NCBI RefSeq assembly: GCF_021390175.1
Contig: NZ_CP090004.1
Coordinates: 2,356,001-2,420,000, forward strand
Direction of reading: 5' to 3'
Source of the DNA: Flagellimonas sp. HMM57
GTDB lineage: Bacteria > Bacteroidota > Bacteroidia > Flavobacteriales > Flavobacteriaceae
DNA length: 64,000 nucleotides
Under the pieces are notes generated by a model, which was not told where the DNA came from, did not search any database, and saw only the letters and a list, made by a program, of their open reading frames with translations. The first letter of the stretch is position 1; each line of letters opens with the position of its first letter. Below, piece after piece: positions 54,478-63,669 of this stretch. A program made the translations under genes and the position numbers.

Positions 54478-55128
54478 ATGGCACAGTCAAAATCAACAAA
54501 AAAACTGTTTAACATGGCCTACGGGCTTGGAGCATCAGTAGTAATTATTGGTGCACTATTTAAAATCCTTCACTGGGAATTTGGACCACTGACCGGTGGA
54601 TTACTTCTTGCGGTTGGACTTATTACCGAAGCATTAATTTTCGCTATCAGTGCATTTGAACCAGTAGATGATGAATACGATTGGTCCTTGGTTTATCCAG
54701 AATTAAACAATGGTGAAGCTAAAGGGAACAAGAAAGAAGCTAAGCAAGCTCAGGAAGCTGAAGGCCTTCTTTCTAAAAAATTGGATAATCTTCTTAAGGA
54801 GGCAAATATTGATTCTGAGCTTTTTACAAGTTTGGGTGATAGCATCAAGAATTTTGAAGGTGCTGCTAAAGGTATTGCACCTACTACAGATGCAATTCAG
54901 CATACTAAGAAATATTCTGAAGAATTATCACATGCCGCCGCTCAAATGGAATCTTTGAACAGCTTGTACAAAGTACAGTTGGAAAGCGCAAGCAGACAAG
55001 CTTCAATTAATGAAGAAGTGGTACAGAATGCTGGTGCATTGAAAGACCAAATGGAATCTTTGGCAACTAACCTTTCTTCTCTGAACGGAGTTTATGGTGG
55101 TATGCTATCTGCAATGAGCAAAAACTAA
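54478..55128 (+). CDS. gldL: Gliding motility/T9SS motor protein GldL
   Basis: A 216-residue inner-membrane protein that forms a proton-driven rotary motor with GldM and powers secretion and gliding. Two N-terminal helices (about 12-32 and 38-58) contain Tyr15, Lys29, His32 and Glu51, the residues that align with the functionally important positions reported for Flavobacterium johnsoniae GldL, and Glu61 lies just beyond. A long cytoplasmic helical tail with coiled-coil character (about 80-216) follows. It lies 81 bases after gldK. Confidence 0.96.
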   Translation: MAQSKSTKKLFNMAYGLGASVVIIGALFKILHWEFGPLTGGLLLAVGLITEALIFAISAFEPVDDEYDWSLVYPELNNGEAKGNKKEAKQAQEAEGLLSKKLDNLLKEANIDSELFTSLGDSIKNFEGAAKGIAPTTDAIQHTKKYSEELSHAAAQMESLNSLYKVQLESASRQASINEEVVQNAGALKDQMESLATNLSSLNGVYGGMLSAMSKN

Positions 55129-55193
55129 TTAGGGGTTGATTAATAGACCAAAACCCAAATCAAATTAATTATTAATTCTAATTAGAAAAAAAC

Positions 55194-56753
55194 ATGGCAG
55201 GAGGAAAACAAACACCACGTCAGAAGATGATCAATCTTATGTATTTGATCTTCATCGCGATGTTGGCCCTGAATATGAGTAAGGAAGTTCTTGCGGCGTT
55301 CGGTATCATGAACGAAAAGCTTGAGACTTCCAATATAAAGACTACCGAAAGTAATGATAACTTTTTGGCGAGTCTGGAAACTAAATCTGAAGAAGATGCC
55401 GCAAAATACGGTGTCTTGTTTCAAAACGCTCAAAAGATAAAAAGTTTATCGCAAGAGTATTTTGATTATTTGGAATCCCTTAAAAAGGGTATGACCGAAA
55501 AGCTGGAAGACCCTAAGGATTATGCTAGAATGGATAATTCCGATTACTTGGATCAAAAACTTTTTCAAGGAGATAACCTATCTGCGGATGGTAAGGAATT
55601 CATGAAAAGAATCAACGATTACAAGACCCAAGTTGGCGCTATTGTACCGGAAGCTTTAAAGCAGTCAGTGAATACTCGTTTTCAGACCGGTGATGAGAAC
55701 GGTAAGGTTGAAAAAAGAGATGGCACAAAGCAAGATTGGATAAACTATCACTACGAAGGATATCCTTTGGTAGCTTCTTTGGCTAAGTTAACTGCACTAC
55801 AAGCAGACGTTAAAGCCACTGAAGAAAGTGCTTTAAAGTCTATGTTGGAAGGTGAGCTTACGAACCAAGTATCATTGACAAACTTTGCCACTTCATTGTT
55901 GGCTTCTAAGTCAGCTTTTTACAACGGTGACAAGTATGATGGTAAGATTATCATCAGCAAAACGGATAAAACATCTACACCTGTTAAGGCTGAATTGACT
56001 TTGGACGGTAGAAAATTGACCGAAGGCAAAGATTACAGACTGGAAGCTGGTGGAGTTCAAATGTTGATTGGTGCCGGTAGCCCGGGCGATCATGAAATTG
56101 TTGGTACTATGTACTTTATGCAAGATGGTGAAGAAATACCTGTTGAGGTAAAAAATACTTTTGCAACAATTTCTAAACCAAATGCTGCAGTAATCGCTGC
56201 TGACAAGATGAATGTGGTATACCGTGGGGTTGCTAACCCTATGACCATATCCATTCCTGGTATTCCTGATAACAAAGTTTCCGCATCTGCTCCTGGACTT
56301 TCCAAGAGAAGTGGTAGTAAATATGTTATGAATCCTGGAAAAGGAAGAGAAGTTACAATTAGTGCTTCTGGTGTTTTACCAGATGGTCAGCGTATCAGTA
56401 CACCTGCAACGTTCCGTATCAAGGATATTCCAAGACCAGGAGGTACTGTAAGAGGAGAATCAGGTAGCGTTAAAATGCCAAGGAAGAACTTGGAAATCTC
56501 TACGATAGGCGCTATGTTGGAAGACTTTGACTTTGATTTAAATCTTGGAGTAAGTGGATTTAAGTTCAAAGTACCAGGTCAACCTACTATAGTGATCAAC
56601 GGAAACAAATTGAATGCCAGAGCCAAATCTGCCCTGCAAAGAGCTAAGAGAGGTGAGGCGGTTCAGATATTTGATATCAAAGCATACATTTCTAACAACA
56701 AGAGCTATAAGTTGAAAAAAGTTTCTCCTGTTGTTGTAGAGCTTACAAACTAA
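55194..56753 (+). CDS. gldM: Gliding motility/T9SS motor protein GldM
   Basis: A 519-residue protein with one N-terminal membrane helix (about 14-34) and a large periplasmic part that extends through the envelope to the GldKN ring. The N-terminus GGKQTPRQKMINLMYLIF is diagnostic and includes Arg9. Regions follow in the order D1 helical (about 40-225), then three beta domains (about 230-520). It couples GldL motor rotation to the secretion ring. It follows gldL by 65 bases and precedes gldN by 19. Confidence 0.96.
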   Translation: MAGGKQTPRQKMINLMYLIFIAMLALNMSKEVLAAFGIMNEKLETSNIKTTESNDNFLASLETKSEEDAAKYGVLFQNAQKIKSLSQEYFDYLESLKKGMTEKLEDPKDYARMDNSDYLDQKLFQGDNLSADGKEFMKRINDYKTQVGAIVPEALKQSVNTRFQTGDENGKVEKRDGTKQDWINYHYEGYPLVASLAKLTALQADVKATEESALKSMLEGELTNQVSLTNFATSLLASKSAFYNGDKYDGKIIISKTDKTSTPVKAELTLDGRKLTEGKDYRLEAGGVQMLIGAGSPGDHEIVGTMYFMQDGEEIPVEVKNTFATISKPNAAVIAADKMNVVYRGVANPMTISIPGIPDNKVSASAPGLSKRSGSKYVMNPGKGREVTISASGVLPDGQRISTPATFRIKDIPRPGGTVRGESGSVKMPRKNLEISTIGAMLEDFDFDLNLGVSGFKFKVPGQPTIVINGNKLNARAKSALQRAKRGEAVQIFDIKAYISNNKSYKLKKVSPVVVELTN

Positions 56754-56772
56754 ATAAAGTATACAGATTATC

Positions 56773-57675
56773 ATGAATTGGAAAAATGTATTTTTAATTG
56801 GAGCTTTAAGTTTGATACCGGTGTCCATGATGGCCCAGGCAAACATTTTGAATGCCAAATTGCCAGAAGACATTGGTAAGAAAACCGAAGCTCAAATAGA
56901 ACAGGACAACGATGCCCCGCTGGAATATGGATACACAGATGATAGAGATATCCTTTGGTCCAAAACCGTGTGGGAAGTAATTGACCTGGATGAGCGTGTT
57001 AATTTCCCGTTGTACTATCCAACCGATACCATCGGTATTGGAGGGGACAGAAGATCCTTGTACCACGTATTGATGAAAAATATCAAAAATGGTAAACTGA
57101 CCGAAGTATACACGGATTCTTACTTTACCGAAAAGCGTAAGTTTGAAGATTTAAGCGCTACGCTAAGTAAAGTGGATACTACGGACCTTGGTTACGAACA
57201 AATCAATGCAGGTGAGCAAATTTCAGCTGAGTTTATTAATCAGAGAGATTTGACCGCTGCCGATATTGAAGAGTATCGCATCAAAGGCATCTGGTATTTT
57301 GATAAGCGTCAAGGAGAATTGAGGTACCGTTTATTGGGTATTGCCCCAGTTGCTCCAGACGTAAACTTCATCGACGATGAGTCTGTAGATCCTGGCGAGA
57401 ATAAAGTAGAATTGTTTTGGGTCTGGTATCCAGCAGCAAGACAAGTGCTACATGAAGCCAAAGTGTACAACCAGCGTAATTCGGCGCGCCCAATTACCTA
57501 TGATATGTTGTTGAATGCAAGACGTTTTAATGGTGTCATCTATAAAGAAGACAACGTTCACGGTGACCGTGAAATTGACGACTATGTTTTTGACAATGCC
57601 CTTTTTCAACTCTTGGAGTCCAAAAGAATCAAAGAGGTCATCCGAGACAGGGAACAGGATATGTGGGCATATTAA
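56773..57675 (+). CDS. gldN: Gliding motility/T9SS ring protein GldN
   Basis: A 300-residue periplasmic protein with a signal peptide (NVFLIGALSLIPVSMMAQA). Recognised family segments include DDRDILWSKTVWEVIDLDER, NFPLYYPTDT, RRSLYHVLMKNIKNG, KGIWYFDKRQGELRYRLLGI and ELFWVWYPAARQVLHEAKVY. It builds the periplasmic ring with GldK. Last gene of the gldKLMN operon, followed by two hairpins, the second a terminator. Confidence 0.95.
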   Translation: MNWKNVFLIGALSLIPVSMMAQANILNAKLPEDIGKKTEAQIEQDNDAPLEYGYTDDRDILWSKTVWEVIDLDERVNFPLYYPTDTIGIGGDRRSLYHVLMKNIKNGKLTEVYTDSYFTEKRKFEDLSATLSKVDTTDLGYEQINAGEQISAEFINQRDLTAADIEEYRIKGIWYFDKRQGELRYRLLGIAPVAPDVNFIDDESVDPGENKVELFWVWYPAARQVLHEAKVYNQRNSARPITYDMLLNARRFNGVIYKEDNVHGDREIDDYVFDNALFQLLESKRIKEVIRDREQDMWAY

Positions 57676-57731
57676 TGAAACCCAAGCTTTGAAAACTGTG
57701 AAGCAGTAATGCAAAGTTGATGGTTGAATTA

Positions 57732-57751
57732 ATTCCGATGAAAATCGGAAT
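57732..57751 (+). other. GAAA-loop hairpin in the gldN 3' region
   Basis: ATTCCGAT and ATCGGAAT form a perfect 8-bp stem closed by a GAAA tetraloop, 57 bases after the gldN stop. No T-run follows. It lies 42 bases before the terminator hairpin, which also has a GAAA loop. Confidence 0.5.
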
Positions 57752-57793
57752 CCACAAATAACAAGTATTAAATTTCCAATTCAATTCATACAG

Positions 57794-57819
57794 ACGCCGC
57801 ACGAAAGTGCGGCGTTTTT
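57794..57819 (+). terminator. Rho-independent terminator of gldKLMN
   Basis: ACGCCGCAC / GTGCGGCGT (57794-57802 with 57807-57815), a GAAA tetraloop and a T-run. Strong stem; about 119 bases after the gldN stop. Confidence 0.94.
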
Positions 57820-57923
57820 ATTTTGGTGCCTTTTGTGTAGATGTATTGCCTAATGTGGAGTTTTCCAATCTCATTTAATTTGGTAAAGTAGCGAATTCCA
57901 ATGAAGAAGATTAATTTTGCATT

Positions 57924-58979
57924 ATGTTGGATTATCTAGTAGTTGGTCTTGGTTTAGCAGGAATTGCTTTTTGTGAAAAATTGGAAAAAGAAGGTATGTC
58001 CTTCAAAGTAATCTCGGATGATTCCCAACAAGCATCACTTGTAGCTGGAGGACTTTATAATCCGGTCATTCTAAAAAGATTTACTCTGGCATGGAACGCT
58101 AGGGAACAAATGGATTTGGCTATTCCGTTTTATGCTGATTTAGAACAAAAACTCAGCATAAAATTAGATCATAAGCTTCGAGTATTACGAAGGTTCACAT
58201 CCATAGAAGAACAGAACTCTTGGTTTGAGGCTGCAGACCGTCCCGGACTTGACTATTTTTTATCTACCACTATCCTCAAAAATAATAACGCAAATATTGA
58301 TGCTCCTTTTGGTTTTGGAGAAGTTAAGTATACGGGTAGAATAGATACAAAGGCATTATTGTTGGCCTATTCAAATAGTTTGACCAAAAATAACCTCTTG
58401 ATTAAAGAATCTTTCGATTATGATAATTTTGAGGTACTTGAGGGTCATATTTCGTATAAAACGATAAAGGCAAGGCATATCGTTTTTGCTGATGGCTACG
58501 GACTCAAGAGCAACCCTTTTTTCAAGTACTTACCATTGAATGGCACAAAAGGAGAGCTTTTGACCATAAGAGCACCCGAGTTAAAAGAAAACAATGTTAT
58601 TAAATCCTCTGTTTTTAGTATCCCGTTGGGAGAAGACTTGTATCTTATAGGTGCTACGTACAAATGGAAGGACAAGACCAATGAACCTACAATCGATTCA
58701 AAAAATGAACTGCTAACAAAATTGAAGACATTTTTAAAATGTGATTTTGAGGTTGTGAAACATGTTGCGGGTATTAGGCCAACTGTAGTGGACAGAAGAC
58801 CATTAGTAGGCCAGCATCCAGAATATAAAAGGTTATATGTATTAAACGGTCTTGGTTCTAGGGGTGTACTAATAGCACCATTGGTTTCCAGTCAATTGTT
58901 CAGCGCAATCGAACAGAATGTGGCGCTGGCTTCGGAAATCGATATTGATAGGTTTACAAGGAAGTACTATTCCAACTGA
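57924..58979 (+). CDS. FAD-dependent oxidoreductase (D-amino-acid oxidase-like fold)
   Basis: A 351-residue cytoplasmic protein with an N-terminal dinucleotide-binding motif VVGLGLAGIAFCEKLE (GxGxxG). SLVAGGLYNPVILKRF and a late GIRPTVVDRRPLVGQHPEYK then LGSRGVLIAPLVSS match the DAO/glycine-oxidase superfamily C-terminal FAD-contact pattern. Substrate unknown. ATG 57924 is the first available start after an in-frame TAA at 57912; a TAATTTTG element at 57912-57919 is very close to the start and may give a near-leaderless mRNA. Its end overlaps the convergent DUF983 gene by 13 bases. Confidence 0.87.
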   Translation: MLDYLVVGLGLAGIAFCEKLEKEGMSFKVISDDSQQASLVAGGLYNPVILKRFTLAWNAREQMDLAIPFYADLEQKLSIKLDHKLRVLRRFTSIEEQNSWFEAADRPGLDYFLSTTILKNNNANIDAPFGFGEVKYTGRIDTKALLLAYSNSLTKNNLLIKESFDYDNFEVLEGHISYKTIKARHIVFADGYGLKSNPFFKYLPLNGTKGELLTIRAPELKENNVIKSSVFSIPLGEDLYLIGATYKWKDKTNEPTIDSKNELLTKLKTFLKCDFEVVKHVAGIRPTVVDRRPLVGQHPEYKRLYVLNGLGSRGVLIAPLVSSQLFSAIEQNVALASEIDIDRFTRKYYSN

Positions 58980-59359
58980 CCCTTCAAACTCTTGGGCTCG
59001 TACTTGATAAAAAAGTTGATCCAAATATTTCTGGATAAGCGAATGATCACCGGCATAAAAACAATCAATGTTAGTACAATAGCGATAAAGGTGTTTACAA
59101 GAGAAGCGCCAACTATCAAGAAAGCGATAACAAATGCCGCTACGGCAAACGCTATTCCAACACCATAACTCACATACATGGAGCCATAGAAGAAAGAAGG
59201 CTCTATTTTGTATTTGAGTCCACAATTGGAACAACGTTCGTGCATTTTGAAAACTTGTCCAATTACATACGGGTTATTGTTTACATACATGCTCTCCTCG
59301 TGGCATTTAGGACAACTTCCTGTTAAAATACTGTAGAGTTTGTTTCCTTTTTTTAACAT
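58967..59359 (-). CDS. DUF983 zinc-ribbon membrane protein
   Basis: A 130-residue protein: an N-terminal zinc-ribbon-like region with two CxxC pairs (SCPKCHEE and RCSNCGLK, about residues 15-45) then two to three membrane helices (about 55-105) and a basic/amphipathic end. This layout is typical of DUF983. The start at ATG 59359 is preferred over a TTG two codons upstream. Function unknown. It lies convergent to the FAD oxidoreductase. Confidence 0.88.
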   Translation of the reverse strand: MLKKGNKLYSILTGSCPKCHEESMYVNNNPYVIGQVFKMHERCSNCGLKYKIEPSFFYGSMYVSYGVGIAFAVAAFVIAFLIVGASLVNTFIAIVLTLIVFMPVIIRLSRNIWINFFIKYEPKSLKGQLE

Positions 59360-59377
59360 TTGCAACGATTTTTTACA

Positions 59378-59425
59378 AAGGTACTCATTCGTCTTTTTGC
59401 CAAGGTACGGATTCGACTACTTTTG
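59378..59425 (+). promoter_or_regulatory. Promoter of the ABC-F gene, built in an imperfect direct repeat
   Basis: TTG (59397-59399), 18 bases, TACTTTTG (59418-59425) matches the -33/-7 consensus; the -7 lies 24 bases before the ABC-F ATG. The elements sit in two copies of AAGGTAC-nn-ATTCG followed by a T-rich stretch ending TTTTG (59378-59399 and 59402-59425). Confidence 0.6.
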
Positions 59426-59448
59426 TTTTGTAACACAGGTCACATAAT

Positions 59449-61359
59449 ATGCTGAACATTCATAATCTATCTGTCGCTTTTGGGGGCGATTATCTTTTTG
59501 AAGAAATTGCCTTTCGCTTAAATGCTGGAGATCGGGTAGGCCTTATCGGGAAAAACGGAGCTGGAAAATCCACTTTGTTAAAGTTGCTTGCCAAAGAAAT
59601 GGCTCCAGATTCTGGAACGATTGCCATGGAAAAGGATATTAGGATTGGATTTTTAAAACAAGACATCGATTTTGAATTAGGAAGAACGGTTTTGGAAGAA
59701 TCCTATCAAGCGTTTCACGAGATCAAATCATTAGAGCTGCAGCTTGATGAAATAAACAAAGGTCTTGCCGAGCGTACAGATTATGAAAGTGAGGCGTATA
59801 ACCAACTAATGATAGACCTAACCGATGTTACCCACAGATATGAGATTTTGGGAGGTTATAATTATCAGGGAGATACAGAAAAAGTGCTCTTGGGATTGGG
59901 TTTTAAGAGAAATGATTTTGATAAAATCACCGATACGTTCTCAGGAGGTTGGCGAATGCGAATAGAGCTTGCAAAACTTCTGCTTCAAAATAATGATGTG
60001 CTACTGTTGGATGAGCCTACCAACCATTTGGATATTGAGTCCATTATCTGGTTAGAACAGTTCTTAAAGAACTATGCAGGAGCTGTTGTCATAGTTTCCC
60101 ACGATAAAATGTTTTTGGACAATGTGACCAATAGGACCATAGAAATTTCGTTGGGCCGTATTTATGATTACCACAAGCCATACTCAAAATTTTTGGAACA
60201 TCGGAACGAAATAAAAGTGCAGCAACTTAGTGCCCAAAAAAATCAAGAAAAACAGATACAGCAAACAGAGAAACTTATAGAAAAGTTTAGAGCTAAAGCT
60301 TCAAAAGCCTCCATGGCACAATCCCTGATTAAAAAACTGGACAAGATTGAACGTATTGAAGTGGACGAAGACGATAATAGCGTTATGAATGTTAGGTTTC
60401 CTGTTTCCGTGACTCCTGGAAAAGTTATTGCCGAGCTTGAAGCCCTATCCAAGAATTATGGGAAAAACCAAGTTTTGAACGATATCGACCTTTTGGTGGA
60501 GCGGAACAGCAAAACTGCTTTTGTTGGTCAAAATGGGCAGGGAAAGACCACGTTGGCAAAGATAATGGTAGGTGAGCTAGACTATGAGGGTCAACTTAAA
60601 ATAGGACATAATGTTCAGATCGGGTACTTTGCTCAAAACCAAGCTGAATACTTAGACGGTAGTAAAACTATCCTAGATACGATGATAGATGCCGCCAATG
60701 AGAGCAATCGGAGTAAGGTAAGGGATATTCTGGGCTCTTTTTTGTTCCGGGGCGATGAGGTCGAAAAGTATGTGAAGGTGTTGTCAGGGGGAGAACGAAA
60801 TCGGTTGGCATTGGCCAAAATGCTGTTACAACCTTTCAACGTACTGGTTATGGATGAACCCACGAACCACTTGGACATAAAATCTAAAAATGTATTAAAA
60901 CGGGCACTACAGAATTTTGAAGGTACTTTGATTTTGGTTTCCCATGATAGGGATTTTCTGCAAGGATTAACAAATAAAGTATACGAATTCAAAGATGGAA
61001 ACATCAAAGAATATTTAGGAGATATCGATTTTTATTTGGAACAACGCAAAGCGGATGATTTTAGAAAAATAGAAAAAGGAGAAAAAAAACAGCCTGTTGA
61101 AAAAATTGTTGTAAAAGAGAACGATTATCAAATTCAAAAGAAAATTAAATCCCTAAAAAATAAACTTAGCGGGGTAGAAAAGAAAATTACCCAACTGGAA
61201 CAAGAAATTGCATCCATCGACCATGACTTGTTAATGGATTATGATAGTACCATCGCCAAACAAGGTTTTTTTGATGGATATCAAGGTAAAAAAAATCTTT
61301 TGGAATCCTTAATGGAGGATTGGGAAAAATTATCCAAAGACCTTGAGACATTCCTTTAG
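59449..61359 (+). CDS. ABC-F family ATP-binding protein
   Basis: A 636-residue cytoplasmic protein with two ABC domains and no membrane segments. Walker A: GKNGAGKST (about 35-43) and GQNGQGKTT (about 361-369); signatures SGGWRMR and SGGERNR; Walker B LLLDEPTNHLD and LVMDEPTNHLD. A helical interdomain linker (about 235-300, KEQ-rich) precedes domain 2, and a C-terminal coiled coil (about 555-636) is present. Such proteins act on the ribosome to relieve stalls or regulate translation; a Uup/YheS-like member, not assigned to a resistance subtype. Confidence 0.93.
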   Translation: MLNIHNLSVAFGGDYLFEEIAFRLNAGDRVGLIGKNGAGKSTLLKLLAKEMAPDSGTIAMEKDIRIGFLKQDIDFELGRTVLEESYQAFHEIKSLELQLDEINKGLAERTDYESEAYNQLMIDLTDVTHRYEILGGYNYQGDTEKVLLGLGFKRNDFDKITDTFSGGWRMRIELAKLLLQNNDVLLLDEPTNHLDIESIIWLEQFLKNYAGAVVIVSHDKMFLDNVTNRTIEISLGRIYDYHKPYSKFLEHRNEIKVQQLSAQKNQEKQIQQTEKLIEKFRAKASKASMAQSLIKKLDKIERIEVDEDDNSVMNVRFPVSVTPGKVIAELEALSKNYGKNQVLNDIDLLVERNSKTAFVGQNGQGKTTLAKIMVGELDYEGQLKIGHNVQIGYFAQNQAEYLDGSKTILDTMIDAANESNRSKVRDILGSFLFRGDEVEKYVKVLSGGERNRLALAKMLLQPFNVLVMDEPTNHLDIKSKNVLKRALQNFEGTLILVSHDRDFLQGLTNKVYEFKDGNIKEYLGDIDFYLEQRKADDFRKIEKGEKKQPVEKIVVKENDYQIQKKIKSLKNKLSGVEKKITQLEQEIASIDHDLLMDYDSTIAKQGFFDGYQGKKNLLESLMEDWEKLSKDLETFL

Positions 61360-61494
61360 CATTAAAAAAGATTTCTTCACCACAGAATAGGCTTCGTTTA
61401 CAACATATTCCCCGTAGTTCACCCATTTAATTTGTAAGATTTTACTTTCATCATCATATTTGTACCTATAACATGATACCTAAACACACAACCC

Positions 61495-62382
61495 ATGTTT
61501 AGAAAAGCAATTTTTTGTTTTATAGCAGTTTGTATTACTTCACATTTGTTTGTAAATGCTGCAATTTCCAAAAAGGAAAAGGACGCATTGGTGGATCTGT
61601 TCAAAAGTATGAATGGCGAAAAGTGGACCACTCCTTGGAATTTGAATGACCCGATTGATACTTGGAAGGGCATTCAAGTAAAAGATAATCATGTTGTAAA
61701 GATTAATCTTTTTAGGAACAATCTGGAAGGAACCCTTCCCGAGAGTATTGGGAAACTGAAACACCTAACTCATTTAAACCTTGCTTTCAATAATATTACC
61801 GGTGTATTGCCTGAGAGTATTGTGAGATTGGAAAGTTTACAGGTATTACGGTTAGAGATGAACCGAATCAAGGGAACTCTACCAAAAGATGTAAATCAAT
61901 TAGGGTCTCTTGAGGTATTTTCTATGTTCAATAATTTTTTGACAGGTGCCATACCCGCATCATTTGGTGAATTAAAAAGTCTGAAAGAGCTAAATCTTTC
62001 CAGTAACAATTTAAAGGGTGCTATCCCCAATTCCATAGGAAACTTATCAAACCTAGAGGCACTAGGTCTTTTTGAAAACAACTTAGAAGGAACAATTCCC
62101 CAAGAAATAGGAAAATTGGGCCAGTTGAAGGAATTAGTATTGGCAAATAACCAATTAGGTGGCGAAATACCTTTAGAATTTGCACAATTGGCAAGTTTAA
62201 AAATTCTACAGATACAGAATAATAGATTTGATTCCTACAAAGGACTTAATGAAATGGATGCAAAACAGTTTTTGGTTTTTGATTCTGATGAAAAAACATT
62301 GAATCCAAAATTCAACGAAATACAATTACAGCGGTCTAGAATGGCCGATACAAAATTTGAAGATGTTGATGATAATGAGTAG
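61495..62382 (+). CDS. Secreted leucine-rich-repeat protein
   Basis: A 295-residue exported protein with signal peptide (FRKAIFCFIAVCITSHLFVN). An N-terminal cap (DALVDLFKSMNGEKWTTPWN) is followed by about six to seven plant-type LRRs with the LxxLxLxxNxLxGxIPxxIG pattern (for example LKHLTHLNLAFNNITGVLPE and LSNLEALGLFENNLEGTIPQ). The C-terminal 35 residues are polar and acidic. No T9SS C-terminal signal is obvious. Probably a protein-binding surface or periplasmic factor. It ends at a strong terminator. Confidence 0.88.
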   Translation: MFRKAIFCFIAVCITSHLFVNAAISKKEKDALVDLFKSMNGEKWTTPWNLNDPIDTWKGIQVKDNHVVKINLFRNNLEGTLPESIGKLKHLTHLNLAFNNITGVLPESIVRLESLQVLRLEMNRIKGTLPKDVNQLGSLEVFSMFNNFLTGAIPASFGELKSLKELNLSSNNLKGAIPNSIGNLSNLEALGLFENNLEGTIPQEIGKLGQLKELVLANNQLGGEIPLEFAQLASLKILQIQNNRFDSYKGLNEMDAKQFLVFDSDEKTLNPKFNEIQLQRSRMADTKFEDVDDNE

Positions 62383-62409
62383 TTAGTTATACTTTAGTTT
62401 GTTTGGTTT

Positions 62410-62439
62410 GGGGATACAGGCGTGTATCCCCTTTTTTTT
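62410..62439 (+). terminator. Rho-independent terminator after the LRR gene
   Basis: GGGGATAC / GTATCCCC (62410-62417 with 62424-62431), six-base loop, then a run of eight T. Confidence 0.93.
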
Positions 62440-62502
62440 GTCAAAAATTAAAAAGACAAACATTTTATGAAATATTTAACCCTTCAAACTTATGGGAGGG
62501 AA

Positions 62503-62510
62503 TAGTTTTG
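62503..62510 (+). promoter_or_regulatory. Putative -7 promoter element of the RND efflux operon
   Basis: TAGTTTTG, a full match to TAnnTTTG, 23 bases before the adaptor ATG and after a terminator. No convincing -33 TTG. Confidence 0.4.
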
Positions 62511-62532
62511 CAGGGACTAATTTATACGATAC

Positions 62533-63669
62533 ATGCGTAAGCTCATTATTTCGGCCGTAGTTGGCGGCCTACTTATTTTTGCATCTTTATATTTTGCAGG
62601 ACTGATTGCAGGAAGCAAAAAGGACAGAAGGCCAAAACCACAACAAGTGGTGAAGACTGTTTTTGTCGATACAGTCGTAAATAGCGCTGTTCCCATAGTG
62701 GTGCCGGCCAATGGAAATCTTAGGGCAAAGAAGCGTGTCGAGCTATTTTCCGAGGTTCAAGGTGTTTTTAGGTCAGGTAGTAAATTATTTAGAACAGGAC
62801 AAGAATATAGTGCCGGTCAGGCATTAATTAGAATCGATGCCGATGAGTACTATGCCAGTGTGCAATCCGCTAAAAGTGACCTGTACAATCTGTTGACTTC
62901 CATTATGCCGGATTTACGACTGGATTATCCGGAAATCTACACAAAATGGCAAGAGTATTTAAATAGCTTCGATTTAAACAAGAGCACTCCCAAATTACCT
63001 GAAATCACTACGGATAAAGAGAAATTCTTTATTTCTGGAAGAGGGGTTATATCCAACTACTATAATGTAAAGAATCTTGAACAGCGTCTTTCCAAGTATA
63101 ATATTGCTGCACCTTTTAATGGTGTCTTGACCGAAGCTTTGGTGACTGAGGGAACCTTGATACGGGCAGGACAGAAGTTAGGAGAGTTCATAAGCGTAGG
63201 GGCTTATGAATTAGAGGTGTCCGTTAGTAAAACGTACGGGGATTTTTTAAAATTGGGAAAAAAAGTACAACTTTCAAATTTAGAGAATACACAGGATTAT
63301 ATGGGTGAGGTGACACGAATTAATGGACGTGTTGACCAAAGCTCACAAACCATAACTGTATTTATAGAAGTTAGTGGTGAAAACTTGAAAGAAGGACAAT
63401 ATTTGGAGGCCAATGTAGAGGCAAAAGAAGAAGCTAATGCCATCGAAGTAGATCGCTCGCTGTTACTTGAGAACAATCAAATTTTTGTGGTACGTGATTC
63501 AGTACTTGATCTTATAGACGTTAAGCCCGTATATTTCACGGATAAAAAAGTAGTGCTAAAAGATGTGCCGGACAGTGAAGTGATTGTTTCCAAATCGCTC
63601 ACGGGTGCATATGCAGGAATGCTGGTGAAGGTATATGATGAAAATCAAGATAAAAAGGCGAAATCGTGA
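62533..63669 (+). CDS. RND efflux periplasmic adaptor (membrane fusion protein)
   Basis: A 378-residue adaptor with an N-terminal membrane anchor (about 4-26). The split lipoyl/biotinyl-like half motifs are visible: ELFSEVQGVFRSGSKLFRTG then YSAGQALIRIDADEY, and later YNIAAPFNGVLTEALVTEGT followed by RAGQKLGEF. A beta-barrel domain (about 230-300) and a C-terminal membrane-proximal domain follow. Its stop overlaps the start of the permease gene by four bases (GTGA), so the two are coupled. Substrate not known. Confidence 0.92.
   Translation: MRKLIISAVVGGLLIFASLYFAGLIAGSKKDRRPKPQQVVKTVFVDTVVNSAVPIVVPANGNLRAKKRVELFSEVQGVFRSGSKLFRTGQEYSAGQALIRIDADEYYASVQSAKSDLYNLLTSIMPDLRLDYPEIYTKWQEYLNSFDLNKSTPKLPEITTDKEKFFISGRGVISNYYNVKNLEQRLSKYNIAAPFNGVLTEALVTEGTLIRAGQKLGEFISVGAYELEVSVSKTYGDFLKLGKKVQLSNLENTQDYMGEVTRINGRVDQSSQTITVFIEVSGENLKEGQYLEANVEAKEEANAIEVDRSLLLENNQIFVVRDSVLDLIDVKPVYFTDKKVVLKDVPDSEVIVSKSLTGAYAGMLVKVYDENQDKKAKS

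Noticed and set aside
57912..57919. TAATTTTG as a certain promoter of the FAD oxidoreductase
   Set aside because: It matches the -7 consensus but has no TTG at the right distance, and it is only five bases from the ATG; kept only as a remark in the gene entry.
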